A DNA stretch of 64,000 nt from Nilaparvata lugens (GCF_014356525.2 NC_052507.1:34227513-34291512), one strand, 5' to 3'; counted from the first letter of the stretch, positions 9,947 through 21,567 are shown. Notes: a model not told the origin generated them from the sequence alone. Numbers and translations are program-made.

Positions 9947-10160
9947 TCAACATGTTCTGTCTGAAGACACAGTACATAGGGAGGTGAGAGACAACAAGCT
10001 CATATCTAAAAGACTGCTTACAAAGACTAACAGACCACCGAAATGGGGTGAAAAATTCATCAGTGCCAGAACTGTCCGAATAGTGGAGGAGTCCATTGTC
10101 GATCTCAAGCAGAAAACACTCACCACCTATACTAGAAACATTGGATATGCTTCTGTTATG
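9947..10160 (+). CDS. prel: PRELI domain protein (PRELID1 homologue), internal exon
   Basis: Bounded by an acceptor TTGCAG at 9941-9946 and a donor ATG|GTAAGT at 10160/10161. The 71 codons read QHVLSEDTVHREV..., SKRLLTKTNR, ...KWGEK, EESIVDLKQKTLTTYT, NIGYASVM, which aligns with the first half of the PRELI/MSF1 domain of PRELID1 (HVLTEDIVHREV, LLTKTNRMPRW, EDSIVD, MTTFTWNI). The family protein partners TRIAP1/Mdm35 to carry phosphatidic acid across the mitochondrial intermembrane space for cardiolipin synthesis. The exon enters in phase 2 and leaves at a codon boundary. The exon for the first ~33 residues (the YPNPYS segment in the human protein) was not found. Confidence 0.9.
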
Positions 10161-10286
10161 GTAAGTGGCGTAGGCCTACTTGTCGATTAATCCCATTGTG
10201 ATTTCCCGTATTTTACTAGTTATAGATGATTGGTGAGGGTGACTTTATTAAGTGAATTTTGTTAAACAATCTGTTAGTCGAATCTC

Positions 10287-11402
10287 TAAAGGTGCAATCC
10301 TTAGAGGCTTCTTGAGACGCGCGGCTCTAAGCAGGCGTTAGAGCAGTCACGGCTAGAGCACATAACCTATAAATTTATCAGATTAGTTGACTCATTAGAT
10401 TTTTATGTTGTATGAACGTTATGGTGACAGATGAATTAAAAGTGTTGGCTATTTTAGTGCTTTTACGATTCAATATCGAGGGACCGAGCTTCGCTCTGGA
10501 GTGTAAAAGCATAGCAAATTTGTAACTAGATTGAATATTGAATTTATAGTTTATATTTATTTATTCATTTTCTAAGTCGTACAAAATTATTTTTACAGTT
10601 ATATGAGGAAGCACAACAGGCTTATGCCCAAAACTGTCCCTTTTCAAATGTATACTACAGTCCAAATCAAAATCTAGGTTAAGCTACTTTCACTCATCAG
10701 AATAACAATATTTATTCACACTTCAAAAAAGAAATACATCATCAATTACAAATAGATATACTATGAATTCTATTTAGAATGATATACTAGTTTTGCTACA
10801 ATATTTGTTAATATACTATGTACTATTCTACACTAACAGCATCTAGTTACTATTTTGGACTTTCTGAAGTAAACATGTTTTCTAAAAAAAAGATAAATAA
10901 ACGAAAATAAGTTTCTCTTGCTGAATTTTTCTTCTCGTGAGATCAGCTGAATGATCCCACACATGCACTCGTTCACTCAATTCCATTACGGTATCGACAG
11001 ACGACGAAATTGCCAGCTGTTTTTCCAAGGACGTATTTATCCTTTCAATGTCCTTCAGCGAGTTATCCCAGGGTTGAGACCTCTTGCAATCGAATTTTCA
11101 TATCATAAACCTACTTTGTTCCAAATTTCGTGAGAATCGTTAGAGCCGTTTTCGAGATCCGGTCACATACAGATATATATATATATATATAAACATTAAA
11201 ACATCTAAACATATAAACAGAAATTGCTCGTTTAATAGTATAGAATAATCTAATGAATTAATGGGTTATGTGCTCTAGCCGTGATAACTGTAACAACGCG
11301 TCTCGAGCTGCCTGCTTATAGCCGCGCGCGTCTCGACACGCTTGCTTAAAGCCACGCCTCTCGAGCGGTGCGTTTCAAAACGCCTCTAAGGAATTGCACC
11401 TT
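10287..11402. mobile_element. Non-autonomous DNA transposon with ~100-bp terminal inverted repeats
   Basis: Left end 10287-10372 (AAAGGTGCAATCCTTAGAGGC, then CGCGGCTCTAAGCAGGCG, then GGCTAGAGCACATAACC) is mirrored by 11265-11402 (GGTTATGTGCTCTAGCC ... CGCCTCTAAGGAATTGCACC). No transposase frame lies between the ends. A (TA)n tract lies at about 11174-11192. No clear target duplication was seen. Confidence 0.65.
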
Positions 11403-12377
11403 AAGACTGGGTTCCACCATCAGATTCAAAGCCTTGCACACACCAACGCGGGACGCGGGGCAATTTTAAAGCCCGTAAACTAATAATTTTAAGGTTAAAA
11501 TTGTCCCGCTTCAATCGCTGTTTCATAACTACCTGCCCAATCTGTATGAATCTTTGATGATATGTTGTGCAAACATCGGCTTCTTATAAGAAATTTTTAT
11601 GTCCAGTCCACATGTTGGCTCATCCTAATAAAGGTGCACTTCCTTACGAAGGTCAATAAAAGCCAGCGCTGGCAAACCTGGAACCAGAGTCCAGAGATGA
11701 ATGAAATATCCACTCAGTTTTCGTTTCTCTATGCTGAAACCCATCCACACACTGGCGCTGGTATTTATTGGCCTTTATTGGGCCAACATGTGGCTGCGGC
11801 ATAATAGGGGCTAATACTTTATTAATGACAAATCACAGCTGTGGTCGATTCTGCGGTATTGTTTCTACGTTACAAATTTCTCAGTTAATTCAATATTTTT
11901 TGAATGAATAAATGATTTTATTTATTTGCCCAAAACAAAATACAAATAAGCTTAACAGAAAAAATATAAATATGCTACTGCATTAAACTAAAGTACATAC
12001 ATAAAAATTAATGAACTGTTAATTAATTTAATTAGAAATAATCATTCAATATTATTTTTCAGTTGTAGGATTTTATTTTTGTTGTTTATTTTTTAATCGT
12101 TCCAAATTATAAATTTCAAGTGAAAATATTTTTTACAGAAAATTGTAATGTGGAGTGTAAAGAAAAACTATCATCTCATTTCGAACTCATAACTTAAATT
12201 TGGAACGGGAACATTAAATGGTTCGCCTGTTTTTGTTCTTTCAATATAATTTCAATTATAAGTAATTTTGTACTAATGAATAACTAAATATTAAAACTGA
12301 ACTATTCACCAACAACTAATTTGTGGTACGACAGTCTATTAGGTTAAGGTTAGGGTCTATCGGACCAGAACGTATAC

Positions 12378-12412
<35 letters not shown>
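12378..12412. repeat. (GAT)n microsatellite
   Basis: About eleven ATG/GAT trinucleotides inside the prel intron, 130 bp before the last exon. Confidence 0.95.
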
Positions 12413-12413
<1 letters not shown>

Positions 12414-12540
12414 ATTCAACAACTATAACCTCGTCTAGATTTAGCTAGTAGGCTAATCTTATTCATAAACAATTTATTCATTTGAACAAAAACATATTTA
12501 TGATGTTTGTATTGAATATTTTTTCAATCGTCTATTTCAG

Positions 12541-12927
12541 ACCGCTGTCGAGAAGGTAGTGTACAAACCGAGCGAGGAGAATGCGAACTGGACGGTGGCG
12601 ACTCGCAGTGCGTGGGTCGACTCGAGTGTGTTCGGCTTTGGCCGTGCAATCCAGGCGTTCGGTTTGGAGCGAATGAAGAAGAACTGCCATAAAATGGTGA
12701 TCGGCTTCAACCACGTGCTCAACGCCATGTTCCCCAAGGCGAAGAGCGACGACCTCGGCCTCGGCCAGAGTGCGGCCACCGCCAATGCGAGTGCCGTCAA
12801 CCTTTCCTCAGTCCAAACTGGCAAGGAGAAGCTGAAGGATGCCGCCAAGAAAGCCTCCGATCTGGCCAAAGCCAAGGCCGAAAGTCTCTACGCGTCGGCC
12901 TCCTGCCACCCTAGCCAGTCGTCCTAG
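12541..12927 (+). CDS. prel: PRELI domain protein (PRELID1 homologue), last coding exon
   Basis: Begins after TCTATTTCAG at 12540 in phase 0 and ends at TAG 12925-12927. It continues the PRELI domain directly: TAVEKVVYKPS, SAWVDSSVFGFGRAIQAFGL, ERMKKNCHKMVIGFNHVL, matching the EAWVSSSLFGVSRAVQEFGL region of PRELID1. The last ~40 residues are an Ala/Lys-rich helix (KLKDAAKKASDLAKAKAE), like the LEA-type tail of vertebrate PRELID1. The exon is markedly GC-richer than its surroundings, as expected for conserved coding DNA in an AT-rich genome. Its similarity to PRELID1 rather than the Slowmo/PRELID3 branch is clear from the HREV and AFGL segments. Confidence 0.92.
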   Translation, partial: TAVEKVVYKPSEENANWTVATRSAWVDSSVFGFGRAIQAFGLERMKKNCHKMVIGFNHVLNAMFPKAKSDDLGLGQSAATANASAVNLSSVQTGKEKLKDAAKKASDLAKAKAESLYASASCHPSQSS

Positions 12928-13160
12928 ATATCGTTACACTATACATTTATTTTACTGCCATTTTTACCAGAAATCACATTTTGCTTCCTCTTCGAGTAAG
13001 TTGCTTATTTCGATAATGCATTCATTCACTCCAGCTCTCCTACACGATTTGATCAAACTATCTCTTGATATTCATAAATTTCCTTTCTCATATTTGACTC
13101 GTATTTATAAATTTACTCATCTCTCACTTGCGACTTGAGAAGCAGAAGAATAAAATAATG
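12928..13160 (+). other. prel 3' UTR with candidate poly(A) signal
   Basis: AATAAA at 13149-13154, 222 nt after the stop, is the first canonical poly(A) signal. No other gene here; the open frame at 12839-13138 is an out-of-frame shadow running into the UTR. Confidence 0.6.
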
Positions 13161-13882
13161 AATATTCAACTAATTACGAAAATTGATATAAATTTTACGG
13201 TCACGGGAAGAGGATTTGATTGATTTTATCGTATTATACTCTCAAATTCACTCATCAATCTACACTTGTCTTGTATACTATCTATTATAGACCTACACTA
13301 CCATAGACTCAATATAAACTTGAATGAATATTATGGCTTATCATGGGAACTACATTTTTATTAATATATTTTAGTGAGTTATCTCATAGGGATAGAATTA
13401 TTTAGCATAAATGGATGTTTGATTGTTAGTAATAATGGAGAAAGATGTAGTTCTTAAGGGATCTTTACTGCAGAATTCGTCCATCAAATTGATTTCCTCA
13501 CATCACATTGGCTATCGATGAACTGTAATCAGCCGTTTAAAATGTTGAGAATAACTTATCGTGTGATAATACTGGTGCCCTAAATAATTTTCGAGGAGAT
13601 TTTTGAAATGCTATCAACCAATAACTAAAAAGCTTGGACTTTTTGAGAATATTCTTACACTCAAGGAGGATACCTTCATATTAGTGCGTGTAATTCACTA
13701 TTTCAATCTACATCAGTCTTGTCTGCTCGACCATAAATTGAGATATAGTATAAATAGTGACACCGTGTCCAGTATAGTATAACAGTGCCCAGCAGTTTCT
13801 ATCTATTTTCACTTAATGTTCACTTTAAGGCTGTGCAGAGGCTAAAAATAAACTTTCTACTGGTGATATTTTTCATAGTTTT
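13161..13882. other. Intergenic, no gene seen
   Basis: AT-rich sequence without a supported frame or recognisable repeat. Confidence 0.5.
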
Positions 13883-14439
13883 TCGATTTGTATATCAAGC
13901 TATCAAAATGAAAAAGTTTTCTCAGGAAAACATTTTTTTCTGATCATTACTTTTTGAGATATGAGCGCCTATAGTTCAAATTTTTGGGACAGAACATTTC
14001 AAATTCGGTAAGAAATAAATCCATGAGATTTAGAGGATAGATTCTTCATGTTGTTGTTGATCTAGTAAAACTAAAAGTTTCTGAAAATATCAATTTTTAA
14101 GAGAGTTGTTCAATTTACTAAAAATAACCAAAAATAACTTTTATTATTATTTTTCAGTTATCTTAGTTGAGTTAATAACTTTCAGTTGAGTCATTTTTGG
14201 TAGATTGAATAAATTTTTCAAAAATCTATATTTTCAGAAAATTTTTGTTCTACTAGATCAACAATACCATGAAGAATCCATCCATTAAGTCTCATGGATT
14301 TATCTCTTACCGAATTTGAAATGTTCTGTCCCAAAAATTTAAACTTTAGGCGCTCATATCTCAAAAAGTAATGATCAGAAAATAAATGTTTTCCCAAGAA
14401 AACTTTTTCATTTTGATAGCTTGATGATATACAAATCGA
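13883..14439. mobile_element. Foldback (long hairpin) element
   Basis: Left arm 13883-~14120 (TCGATTTGTATATCA..., GGGACAGAACATTTCAAATT, ...TTCAATTTACTAAAAA) is mirrored by ~14205-14439 (TTTTTGGTAGATTGAA ..., AATTTGAAATGTTCTGTCCC, ... TGATATACAAATCGA). About 235-bp arms surround a loop of under 100 bp. There is no coding capacity: the open frame on the minus strand at 14218-14442 is one arm. A transcript through it would form a long dsRNA hairpin. Confidence 0.8.
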
Positions 14440-14637
14440 CAAACTTATATTTTGATTTGCCCAAGTATTTTGCTGTTCTTGTTCTCACATACAATTTATT
14501 ATCAATTCGAAAACCAAACTTAAGTTAGTTCATTTAAAACTTATTTCTCCATAATCTTGAAAAGTAACAATAAAATTGATACTATGCAAATAAAAGCTAC
14601 TATTAATTACATTAGTAACTACAAGAAATGTAATTAC

Positions 14638-14665
14638 ATAGTCTTGACTATGTAGTCAAGACTAT
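14638..14665. repeat. 28-bp perfect palindrome
   Basis: ATAGTCTTGACTA and TAGTCAAGACTAT around a 2-nt centre. Isolated; no adjoining transposon ends recognised. Confidence 0.85.
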
Positions 14666-16870
14666 AAAGTAATAGACGCGGAGATCAGGCAATAAACCAC
14701 AAGGGGTTTACATATACATACAAATACAACCTGTTTAGTATTATTTATTTATTCATTCATTTATTAATACAATACAATAACAAACTCAACAGAATTTTCG
14801 GTCAATATGTCCGAAATGAAGAAACTAGAAATTTTGAATTTAGAAGGACGAAGCACTGAATTAGAAGCTAATATTACACTTTATGAATCATTGAGAACTT
14901 GAAAAAATAATTTATTTCGGAAAATTTAAGCCAAAAAAATAGAATTAATTTATACATCTCTTGTAATACAATTTTGTCACACTTGCCTCTAATGAACTGA
15001 CCTCTTTTTAAGCAGGAACTTTGCATTTATATCCTTAAAGTTTTGTGGCAAGTTTTCCTGCTTGAGAAAAATGTGAAATAAATAAAAAATATTTTTCATT
15101 TATGAAAAATGCATTGTCTGTCAATGTTTTACTTTTTTTATTATTCGAAGCATTTATTCAGACAAAATACAATATTGTGGTTTCCATTGGAAGGAAACAG
15201 TGTTGTAGTGTAATTAATCGTGCAGCAGTTGAACTTTCAATTCAATTTTTAATTACTTTGCTATGTTAATTTTGATGAGATGGCTCATTAAATCACTATC
15301 CAGTAAATACCTGCTAAATTTTGGTTTCTGCATCTCATCCACAATCAGGCAAAACTCAATTATTGGTCCTATTATTATCCAATGTTTAGCACGGCTATTT
15401 CATGCAACATTACTATTTATTTTTTGAAAAAATATTAATTTTCTGATTTAATACACTTTAACCGGATAAGAAATGTCAATAAGAATATTCCAAGTGAATT
15501 AATAAAAGACTATGGTACTACTCATATACTTAAATTGTATAAAAAGAGTTACTTGGAATAGTTTGTAAATTATGATTATATTGTAAGTAGAATTCTATAG
15601 TAGCTACTGAATAATGTAAATAGATTGTTAGAATGTAGGTAAATAAAAACTAATAAAACATAAGTAATATAATTGTGTATAATCATTCAATCAGTCTATC
15701 AACTCAATTTTCCTTGGATAAATATTCTTTACAAAATTAACAAAAAAGTAATGTAACGATAAGAGTTACGATATGACAATTTATTTGAAAAACTGTTAGA
15801 AATTAGGAAGATTTATTCTGACCACTGGTTACAGTTGCCTTATAACAAATTCTTATCTCTACTGAGTTACACAAAATTGAAATAAAAAATGAATCATTCA
15901 TAAACCTTGACAAATACCATTAGGGAAGAATGTATTTTTTACCAACCTAAAATTATTAATACAGAAGAGTTTATAATTTTCAAAATTTTAATTTGTCGAC
16001 TGTAAAATAAATTATTGATGGTTAAGATGTTCATACGACTATGGTGAACCCTAACGGGTGTATTTCACTCACTAAATTAATGAACAAGCCACATGAAGTG
16101 ATGCAAGCTTGATGAACTATGGTGGCTGACGCACTCCCACCCTAACAAGTAGAAGCCGCCAAAATAGAGTTGTGAACCCAAGCTAAAAAACTGAAAGTGA
16201 GCTGGTAGAAGTTTTCGCAAATATACCATTCCATCTTTCATGCATGACGAGAGATAAGCATAGAAAAAACATGGATTATAAAGACAAGAAGTAGACTGCC
16301 AAACTCCATACCTCAAAAATTTTAGTGATTTAGGGAAGCACAGGGTCCAGAACTACTTTCGCGGCCTCTATAGATAGTCCAATCTCAAATATAGGCCTAC
16401 GGTATATTGTTTAATAATTTTTCTTACTTTGTTGATCTAAATTACCTATCATGCATTTGAATTAATTAAAAGAATATTCAACTTTGCAAGAAAACTCTTT
16501 GTTTCAAGCAAAAATTATATTTTTCCTCAGAACAAGTTTACACAAAACTAATATTTTACTTATTTATTCGAAGAGTTACAATCTGCAACAATTTATCATA
16601 CATATCAACCAAATATCAATTTCAAATATCGCAGCTTAATCTTGATCAGACGATTTAAGTTAAACTTTTCTTGTTTGGATATCTCTTCAGTTTTTGAGAC
16701 ATTTTACAGCTTTGATAAATCGTTCATATAGACTAATATAATAAAGCAACTTCTTTATTGACCAGCAGCTCAAGTTTCCTGTTGCGTCTGGAACTTTGCA
16801 AAAACCTTACTTTTTTATGTCAGCCATCAGTTTGTGAACTTGCGTGTGAACAAGAGATCTCAAGTTCAGA
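14666..16870. other. Intergenic, no gene seen
   Basis: AT-rich, with an ATTT-type stretch near 14741-14770. The minus frame at 16077-16316 has no motif or codon character to support it. Confidence 0.5.
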
Positions 16871-16880
16871 TTCTCGGGCA

Positions 16881-16980
16881 TATAAAACTGTAACTTTTCC
16901 TGTAGGTAGTTCTCGTTCATTGCTTTGAAACAGGTTTTAAAGGCGAATATTCTCTGTAGCAAAACAGTAGGTAGTGTAAG
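16881..16980 (+). promoter_or_regulatory. Candidate core promoter and 5' UTR exon of the CLIP gene
   Basis: TATAAAA at 16881, an initiator-like GTTCATT about 35 bp on, and a donor-like GTAAGT at about 16976. The first coding exon (17859) starts directly at a splice acceptor with no 5' UTR of its own, so a non-coding exon must exist upstream, and this is the best-looking spot. Inference only. Confidence 0.25.
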
Positions 16981-17584
16981 TTACCTATCGTAGTCGGCAG
17001 AAGAAGTCAAATGACTTGATCAGTTCGGTTCAGTGTAGCATCTCATATTTCACGTGATTTGTGATTAAACAGGAGTAATCAGTTAATCAGGTTCTAATAA
17101 TTATTCAACGTGTATAGGCTAATGTTTTCGTCGTCGAGCACTATGCTTTAAGGAAACTTCACTTGATGCAGTAACATTTCACTTACGGTATCTACTACAT
17201 TTAAATGAAGGTAAAGAACGGCATATTAATCAATATTCACAAACCTCTTTTATCATTAAATGTGAGCTTCCAAATAGTCTAATAGGCTTCAAAAACTTTA
17301 ATCGATATTATCACATAAAAATATAGTAATTTTACAGTGTATAGTAATCTAATTATTCTTGTAGGTAACACATTCAATAGAATTAAATATGTTGCATTTT
17401 CACAGTATTTTGCACTGGGTAGTAAGTGATGCTCATGATTCTTTATTAATTCGCAGTGTTGACTAGTTCGATAGGCTATATACATATTAATAGATAAGTA
17501 AATATACTATACTACTGAATTAATAAGAGTTCACAGATAAAAAATATATTCTAATAACATATTTCATCAGGGCTACTTAATTTG

Positions 17585-17772
17585 TTAGTTAAAAAATACC
17601 GTAATCGAATAGTATTTTTTTATCTTTTTTCTTATTAATAAATATAAAAACAACTAGTTTCGGATGTTCAGTTGAAGAAAACTTGAAAATGGATTAAACA
17701 TTCGAAAGTATAGTTGTTTTTGTATTTTATATGAGAAAAAAAGGGTACTATCGGATTATTTTTTAACTAAAA
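17585..17772. mobile_element. Foldback MITE just upstream of the CLIP gene
   Basis: TTAGTTAAAAAATA with a following AACAACTA block (17585-17656) is mirrored by TAGTTGTTTTTGTATTTTATA ending in TTTTTTAACTAA (about 17706-17772). About 188 bp, non-coding, ending 86 bp before the first coding exon. Confidence 0.65.
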
Positions 17773-17858
17773 AATATATATTTATTTTTAGCATCATATT
17801 CTATTTCACATCAATACATCATTCTAAACTGAATTTATGATCATTCATTTAATTCCAG

Positions 17859-18337
17859 ATGGCTCATACAAGGAACAGTGTATTTATCTATGCAATTCTG
17901 ATCATCTCACTTCCATTTTTAGTTGATTGTGGAGGAAACGCAAGATCATCTCCAATCAATGGTTCTATTTTGAAATTGGAAAGTGGTAGCAGAGACAAAA
18001 ACTATGATAAAATGATCAGTCCAGTTGGATCTTCCATCATGAGCTCTGCTTCAACAATCGCAACATTCAGTGGTGAAAATGGAAGTTTAACAACTGCTGA
18101 TCCTACAGAGTGGTTTGGGGGTCTGAGAAAAGAACCCTCTGCTTTGAGTGATGTTGATTCCAAATCTGAAGCATCAACATCAACGAGTTCTTCCTTTGAA
18201 GCTTTCAAAGAATTTGCAAGGAAAACTTCAGCTGACGGTGAAGGGGTATCTTGCACATGTGTGCCCTACTATCTATGCGATACCAATGCAGCTATCCTCG
18301 ATCCTCAACAATATCAAAATGACAATCCAAAAGTAAG
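17859..18337 (+). CDS. Multi-CLIP serine protease homologue, coding exon 1
   Basis: ATG lies immediately after the acceptor AATTCCAG, so translation starts at the first base of this exon. Residues 7-24 form a hydrophobic signal peptide (VFIYAILIISLPFLVDC). A Ser/Thr-rich linker follows to about residue 130, then the first half of CLIP domain 1: CTCVPYYLC (Cys 132, 134, 140). The exon ends GTAAG|GTAGGC, phase 2. CECVPYYLC-type openings are typical of clip-domain serine protease homologues of the PPAF-2/CLIPA group, secreted haemolymph cofactors of prophenoloxidase activation. Assignment by motif; the specific orthologue is not known. Confidence 0.85.
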
Positions 18338-18436
18338 GTAGGCTACATTTTTGTTCACACAAGCTAGTAGTTGTGCATCTAAAGTGGGATTGTAGAGGCT
18401 GATTATGTTCAATTATATAAATTAATATAATAGTCC

Positions 18437-18940
18437 AGTCAAATGATCATTTTTCAGGAAACAGCTCCGAAAGAATTTTTCTCGTCGATTTTATATGTAT
18501 TTTGGGGCGCTGAGTTCGAATATTAAATTTGCTGACATGCTAGAGGGCGATTTCACCCCTAAAAGCCTAAAAATTTAGGACTTTTTTCCATTTTATTTCG
18601 AAAACAGGTTTTTCGAAAAAAAACATTCTTTACAAAATTGCCGAGAATGAAATTTTCAATAAATTGAGTGGTTGCTCAGGATTCTAGGATTTCTGGGTTT
18701 GGAGCTACATATTTTAAAAAAGGGGTATTTTTCAAGTTTTTTTGAAAATTCTGGAAACTCACTACATCCAATCCAACTTGGAGCATTATACAGTAATGAT
18801 GAAAAGTCATATATCATGTGAAATTAAAATTAATTTCGAACAAGATTTGTCAGAAATTATTAAATTTGGTATAGTGGAGAGGGCGTGTACTAGCGAAAAT
18901 AGAAAACCATGTCCTACAGCCAAAATAAAAATGTTCCATT
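18437..18940 (+). repeat. Dispersed repeat family, copy 2
   Basis: Reverse-complement relative of 8325-8800: shares TTTTTCAGG...AACAG, the TATATGTATTTTGGGGCGCTGA area, CTCACTACATCC and CCATGTCCTACAGCC blocks in matching order. Non-coding; the frame at 18742-18969 falls inside it. Confidence 0.7.
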
Positions 18941-19040
18941 GTTATAGTTATCGAGGCCTTCCTAACTAATCAAATTGTTATTGATATTTTCATCATATTT
19001 ATTATTAGAGGGTTAAATTCTATCAGAATCACCCGTTTAG

Positions 19041-19540
19041 ATGCACATGATTCCCCAGGTCTCAGATTTCAGGATTTCCCAGTGGAAAGGCGCTATGACA
19101 CCTCTCAATGATAGAAATTTCAAACACTTATAACTTTTGACACAATGATTGGATCTTCTCGTTTCACAGCTAGTTCTTCTTAGCTCAAGGCGGATCATAA
19201 TCATGTGAAATTTGATGGAAAAATGGAAATTATCTATTATTTTATTAATTATTTCTGAGTGTTGAGTGCTACTTCAACCCATATTTCCAAACACAAAAAC
19301 ATGTCAAATTTTATATTCAAAGCAGTGCATCTCGGTAACCAGTTATGATAAAAATGGTACTTGGTCTTTAATATTGTAGAACAGAATTTTCTCTAGTGTA
19401 AAGTAAATGATTTCCATAAAAATATACTTTTGCGAAGTTAGATTCGTACGTTTTAAAAATCTGGTGTGGCGCACTCACACAACTTTCCTTGCCGTTATGA
19501 AAATTGATCACCTGACGCTAGTGTTCCCGTGCATCTAAAG
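19041..19540. mobile_element. Non-autonomous element with TTTAGATGCAC ends
   Basis: GTTTAGATGCACATG near 19041 faces CGTGCATCTAAAG near 19540. The interior carries a CTGGTGTGGCGCACTCACAC segment (19461 on) related to the ends of the foldback elements at 30746 and 31633. No coding capacity. Confidence 0.5.
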
Positions 19541-19898
19541 TCTACTATTCAAAGATTTGAGCCAGCTGGTGACAGGGCAATAACGCTGGAGACACACGAG
19601 GTCTGCTATCTCTTCATAGTGAATGATTTAATAGAATCAACAGTTGCAAACAGTTTGCAATTGGGTAATTACATTTTCTCGAATTTCGAGCTTATATTTT
19701 GGGTGAAAATGTTACTAAACATTAATTGTAGAGATTCTCATGCTCAATCTTTTCCAATCGAATTTTTTTGTTTAAATTGTATCTGAAGCCTGATAATTGG
19801 GAATCTAAAATCAAACTTTGCATTGATGGGGCGAAGCTCCTGAAATTTTTACAGATATGGGACTTGTGGCAGTTGATATTGCTTATCAATGACTATTC

Positions 19899-20117
19899 TA
19901 TAGTGAGGTCCATGTTATAATGTCAGTATTTGATCAACTTTGGTTTTGCTATCCTTGTCTATCATTCGACAAAGCCAGTGGTACTATCCTTTTCTAGGTC
20001 CACAACGATGCCAATTATGTTTTTGACAGTGTAGAAATATAATTAATTAATGCAGAGAATTGGCATCGCTATTCTCCTATCTTTATCCACTGCCATTATA
20101 ACGTGGACCTTACTATT
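19899..20117. mobile_element. Foldback MITE, ~219 bp
   Basis: Left end TATAGTGAGGTCCATGTTATAATG and right end CATTATAACGTGGACCTTACTA are near-perfect inverted repeats, and weaker inverted similarity continues inward. No ORF. Confidence 0.75.
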
Positions 20118-20276
20118 AATATTAACTTAATATGGACTTAATATTATTATTATTACTATAGGTATAAATTTAATCGAAATTGTTGGAGCCGTTTTCGAGA
20201 AAATCGCGAAAAAATAAACAGAGTAATCCATTGTCTCCTAATGTATTTCCGAAATCAGTCAATAAGTGTAATAGGT

Positions 20277-20558
20277 ATATGGACGGTGCATAGAAGGCTA
20301 CACACACAACACGGAATCCATTTGAATCAAAACGGAAAGAAGTTTTTAGTTGAAGAGCTAATTAAACACTTGACTAGAGAAGAAGCAGAGACTGAGTCAT
20401 ATAGAGCAGGAGATTCAAGCACCGTATTAACGAGAGATACAATAACCCCTTTAATAAGCAAGAATGCTGGAGAAAGAATTCCAGTGATCGAGTTGTTAGA
20501 GTCTTCAAGAAGTAGAAATTTTTTAGAGGTCAGCGGGGCAGCAACATCAATAATTTAA
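20277..20558 (+). pseudogene. LINE ORF1 C-terminus (SGNH-esterase type)
   Basis: Reads IWTVHRRLHTQHGIHLNQNGKK, the HGxHLNxxGK block that closes the SGNH/GDSL esterase domain of many CR1-clade ORF1 proteins. The catalytic Ser block upstream is absent, so the element is 5'-truncated here or interrupted. It ends at TAA 20558, 35 bp before ORF2. Confidence 0.65.
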
Positions 20559-20593
20559 TATATTTATGTGGTCATAATACAGGAGAGAGAGAA

Positions 20594-21117
20594 GTGAAAG
20601 TTCAGTTCAAACTGCTTCATTATAATGTAAGAAGCCTGAGAAATAAAACAAATGAGTTAGCTGTTGAGCTGGAGAACTTGGAGGAGAACAGAGAGACATC
20701 GGGAATGATTGACTTTTTATGTTTCACAGAGACTTGGCTGAAAGAGAAAAATAGTGTGAAAATTCACAATTTCCACCTAATCTCATTTTTTAATAGACAA
20801 GAGAAAGAGGGGGGAGGAGTAGCAATCTATGCCAGAGAGGGAATTTCAGCTACAAGACTGGAGTTAAAACAGGCTTGTGAGGTTGATTTTGAGGTGGCAA
20901 TGATTCAACACATGGAATGTGCTGTCATATGTATTTACAGACCCCCAGATAATAACTTCATGATTTTTATCGACAAGCTAGAAGAGCTCCTATTCAGCCT
21001 GGCAAATAAGTTTGAAGCTTATATTGTTGTAGGAGATTTTAATGTAGATTTTCTGGGAAATTCAAGTAAGAAGAAAAAGCTAGAGAGATTTACAGTTCAT
21101 GGTCTGACAAGCATCAT
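20594..21117 (+). pseudogene. LINE ORF2 endonuclease domain, interrupted
   Basis: APE-type endonuclease: LLHYNVRSLRNK, FLCFTETWL (catalytic Glu), GGGVAIYAREG, CIYRPPD, VVGDFNVDF (Asp/Asn). The frame runs open to 21117, where the BEL LTR begins. The His-containing C-terminus of the domain and the start of RT are missing; the element resumes after 26847 well inside RT. The frame before the break is intact. Confidence 0.85.
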
Positions 21118-21567
21118 TGGTCTGGCCAGAGAATTCGAACTGTAGCACCAAAATGCCAGACTGCAGTTCTGCCAATAGCAGGCTTGTTTGCGCCAGCACA
21201 GATCGTCCTGCTGTTTTTGGCCTTGTCGATGTAAAAGCCCCAGTCTATTTTGTTTTATCAGCACGTCTTGTTGCAAGACCAAAATTGTGTGTTTGTCATG
21301 TAATTTCGATCAGAAATTTCTTGTAAATGATTGTTTGGGTGTCGTGTGTGTGAATTATGAGTATAACAGCATAAATAGTGTTGGATTGAATTAATTTGAA
21401 TCGGATTTGAATTTATAAAGAATCCAGTTTGAGCTTTGTTCGAAACACAGTGCATAGCCTGCAAGTTGAACGCGAAAAGACAGCCCGGAAGCCAGAACCT
21501 GTCTTATTCCCAGATTTCATCCCACCCTGAACCTGATCAAAACACCTAATAAAGGCTTCGAAGGGCA
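21118..21567 (+). repeat. 5' LTR of BEL/Pao element
   Basis: 450 bp, TG...CA ends. It differs from the partner LTR at about 16 positions by eye (roughly 96% identity) with no length difference, so the insertion is not recent. Confidence 0.93.

Larger units (their letters stand above)
10161..12540 (+). other. prel intron filled with repeats
   Basis: A 2.38-kb intron from GTAAGT to TATTTCAG, both intact. It holds a terminal-inverted-repeat element (10287-11402), a second short inverted structure near 11600-11800 (CACATGTTGGC and GCCAACATGTGG facing each other) and a GAT microsatellite. Open frames at 10951 and 11562 lie inside these repeats and have no family signature. Confidence 0.75.

Noticed and set aside
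12532..12875. Minus-strand frames over the prel last exon
   Set aside because: Antisense shadows of a GC-rich conserved coding exon; the plus frame matches PRELI.
16077..16316. 79-codon minus-strand frame with several Cys
   Set aside because: No signal peptide, family motif, or splice or promoter context.
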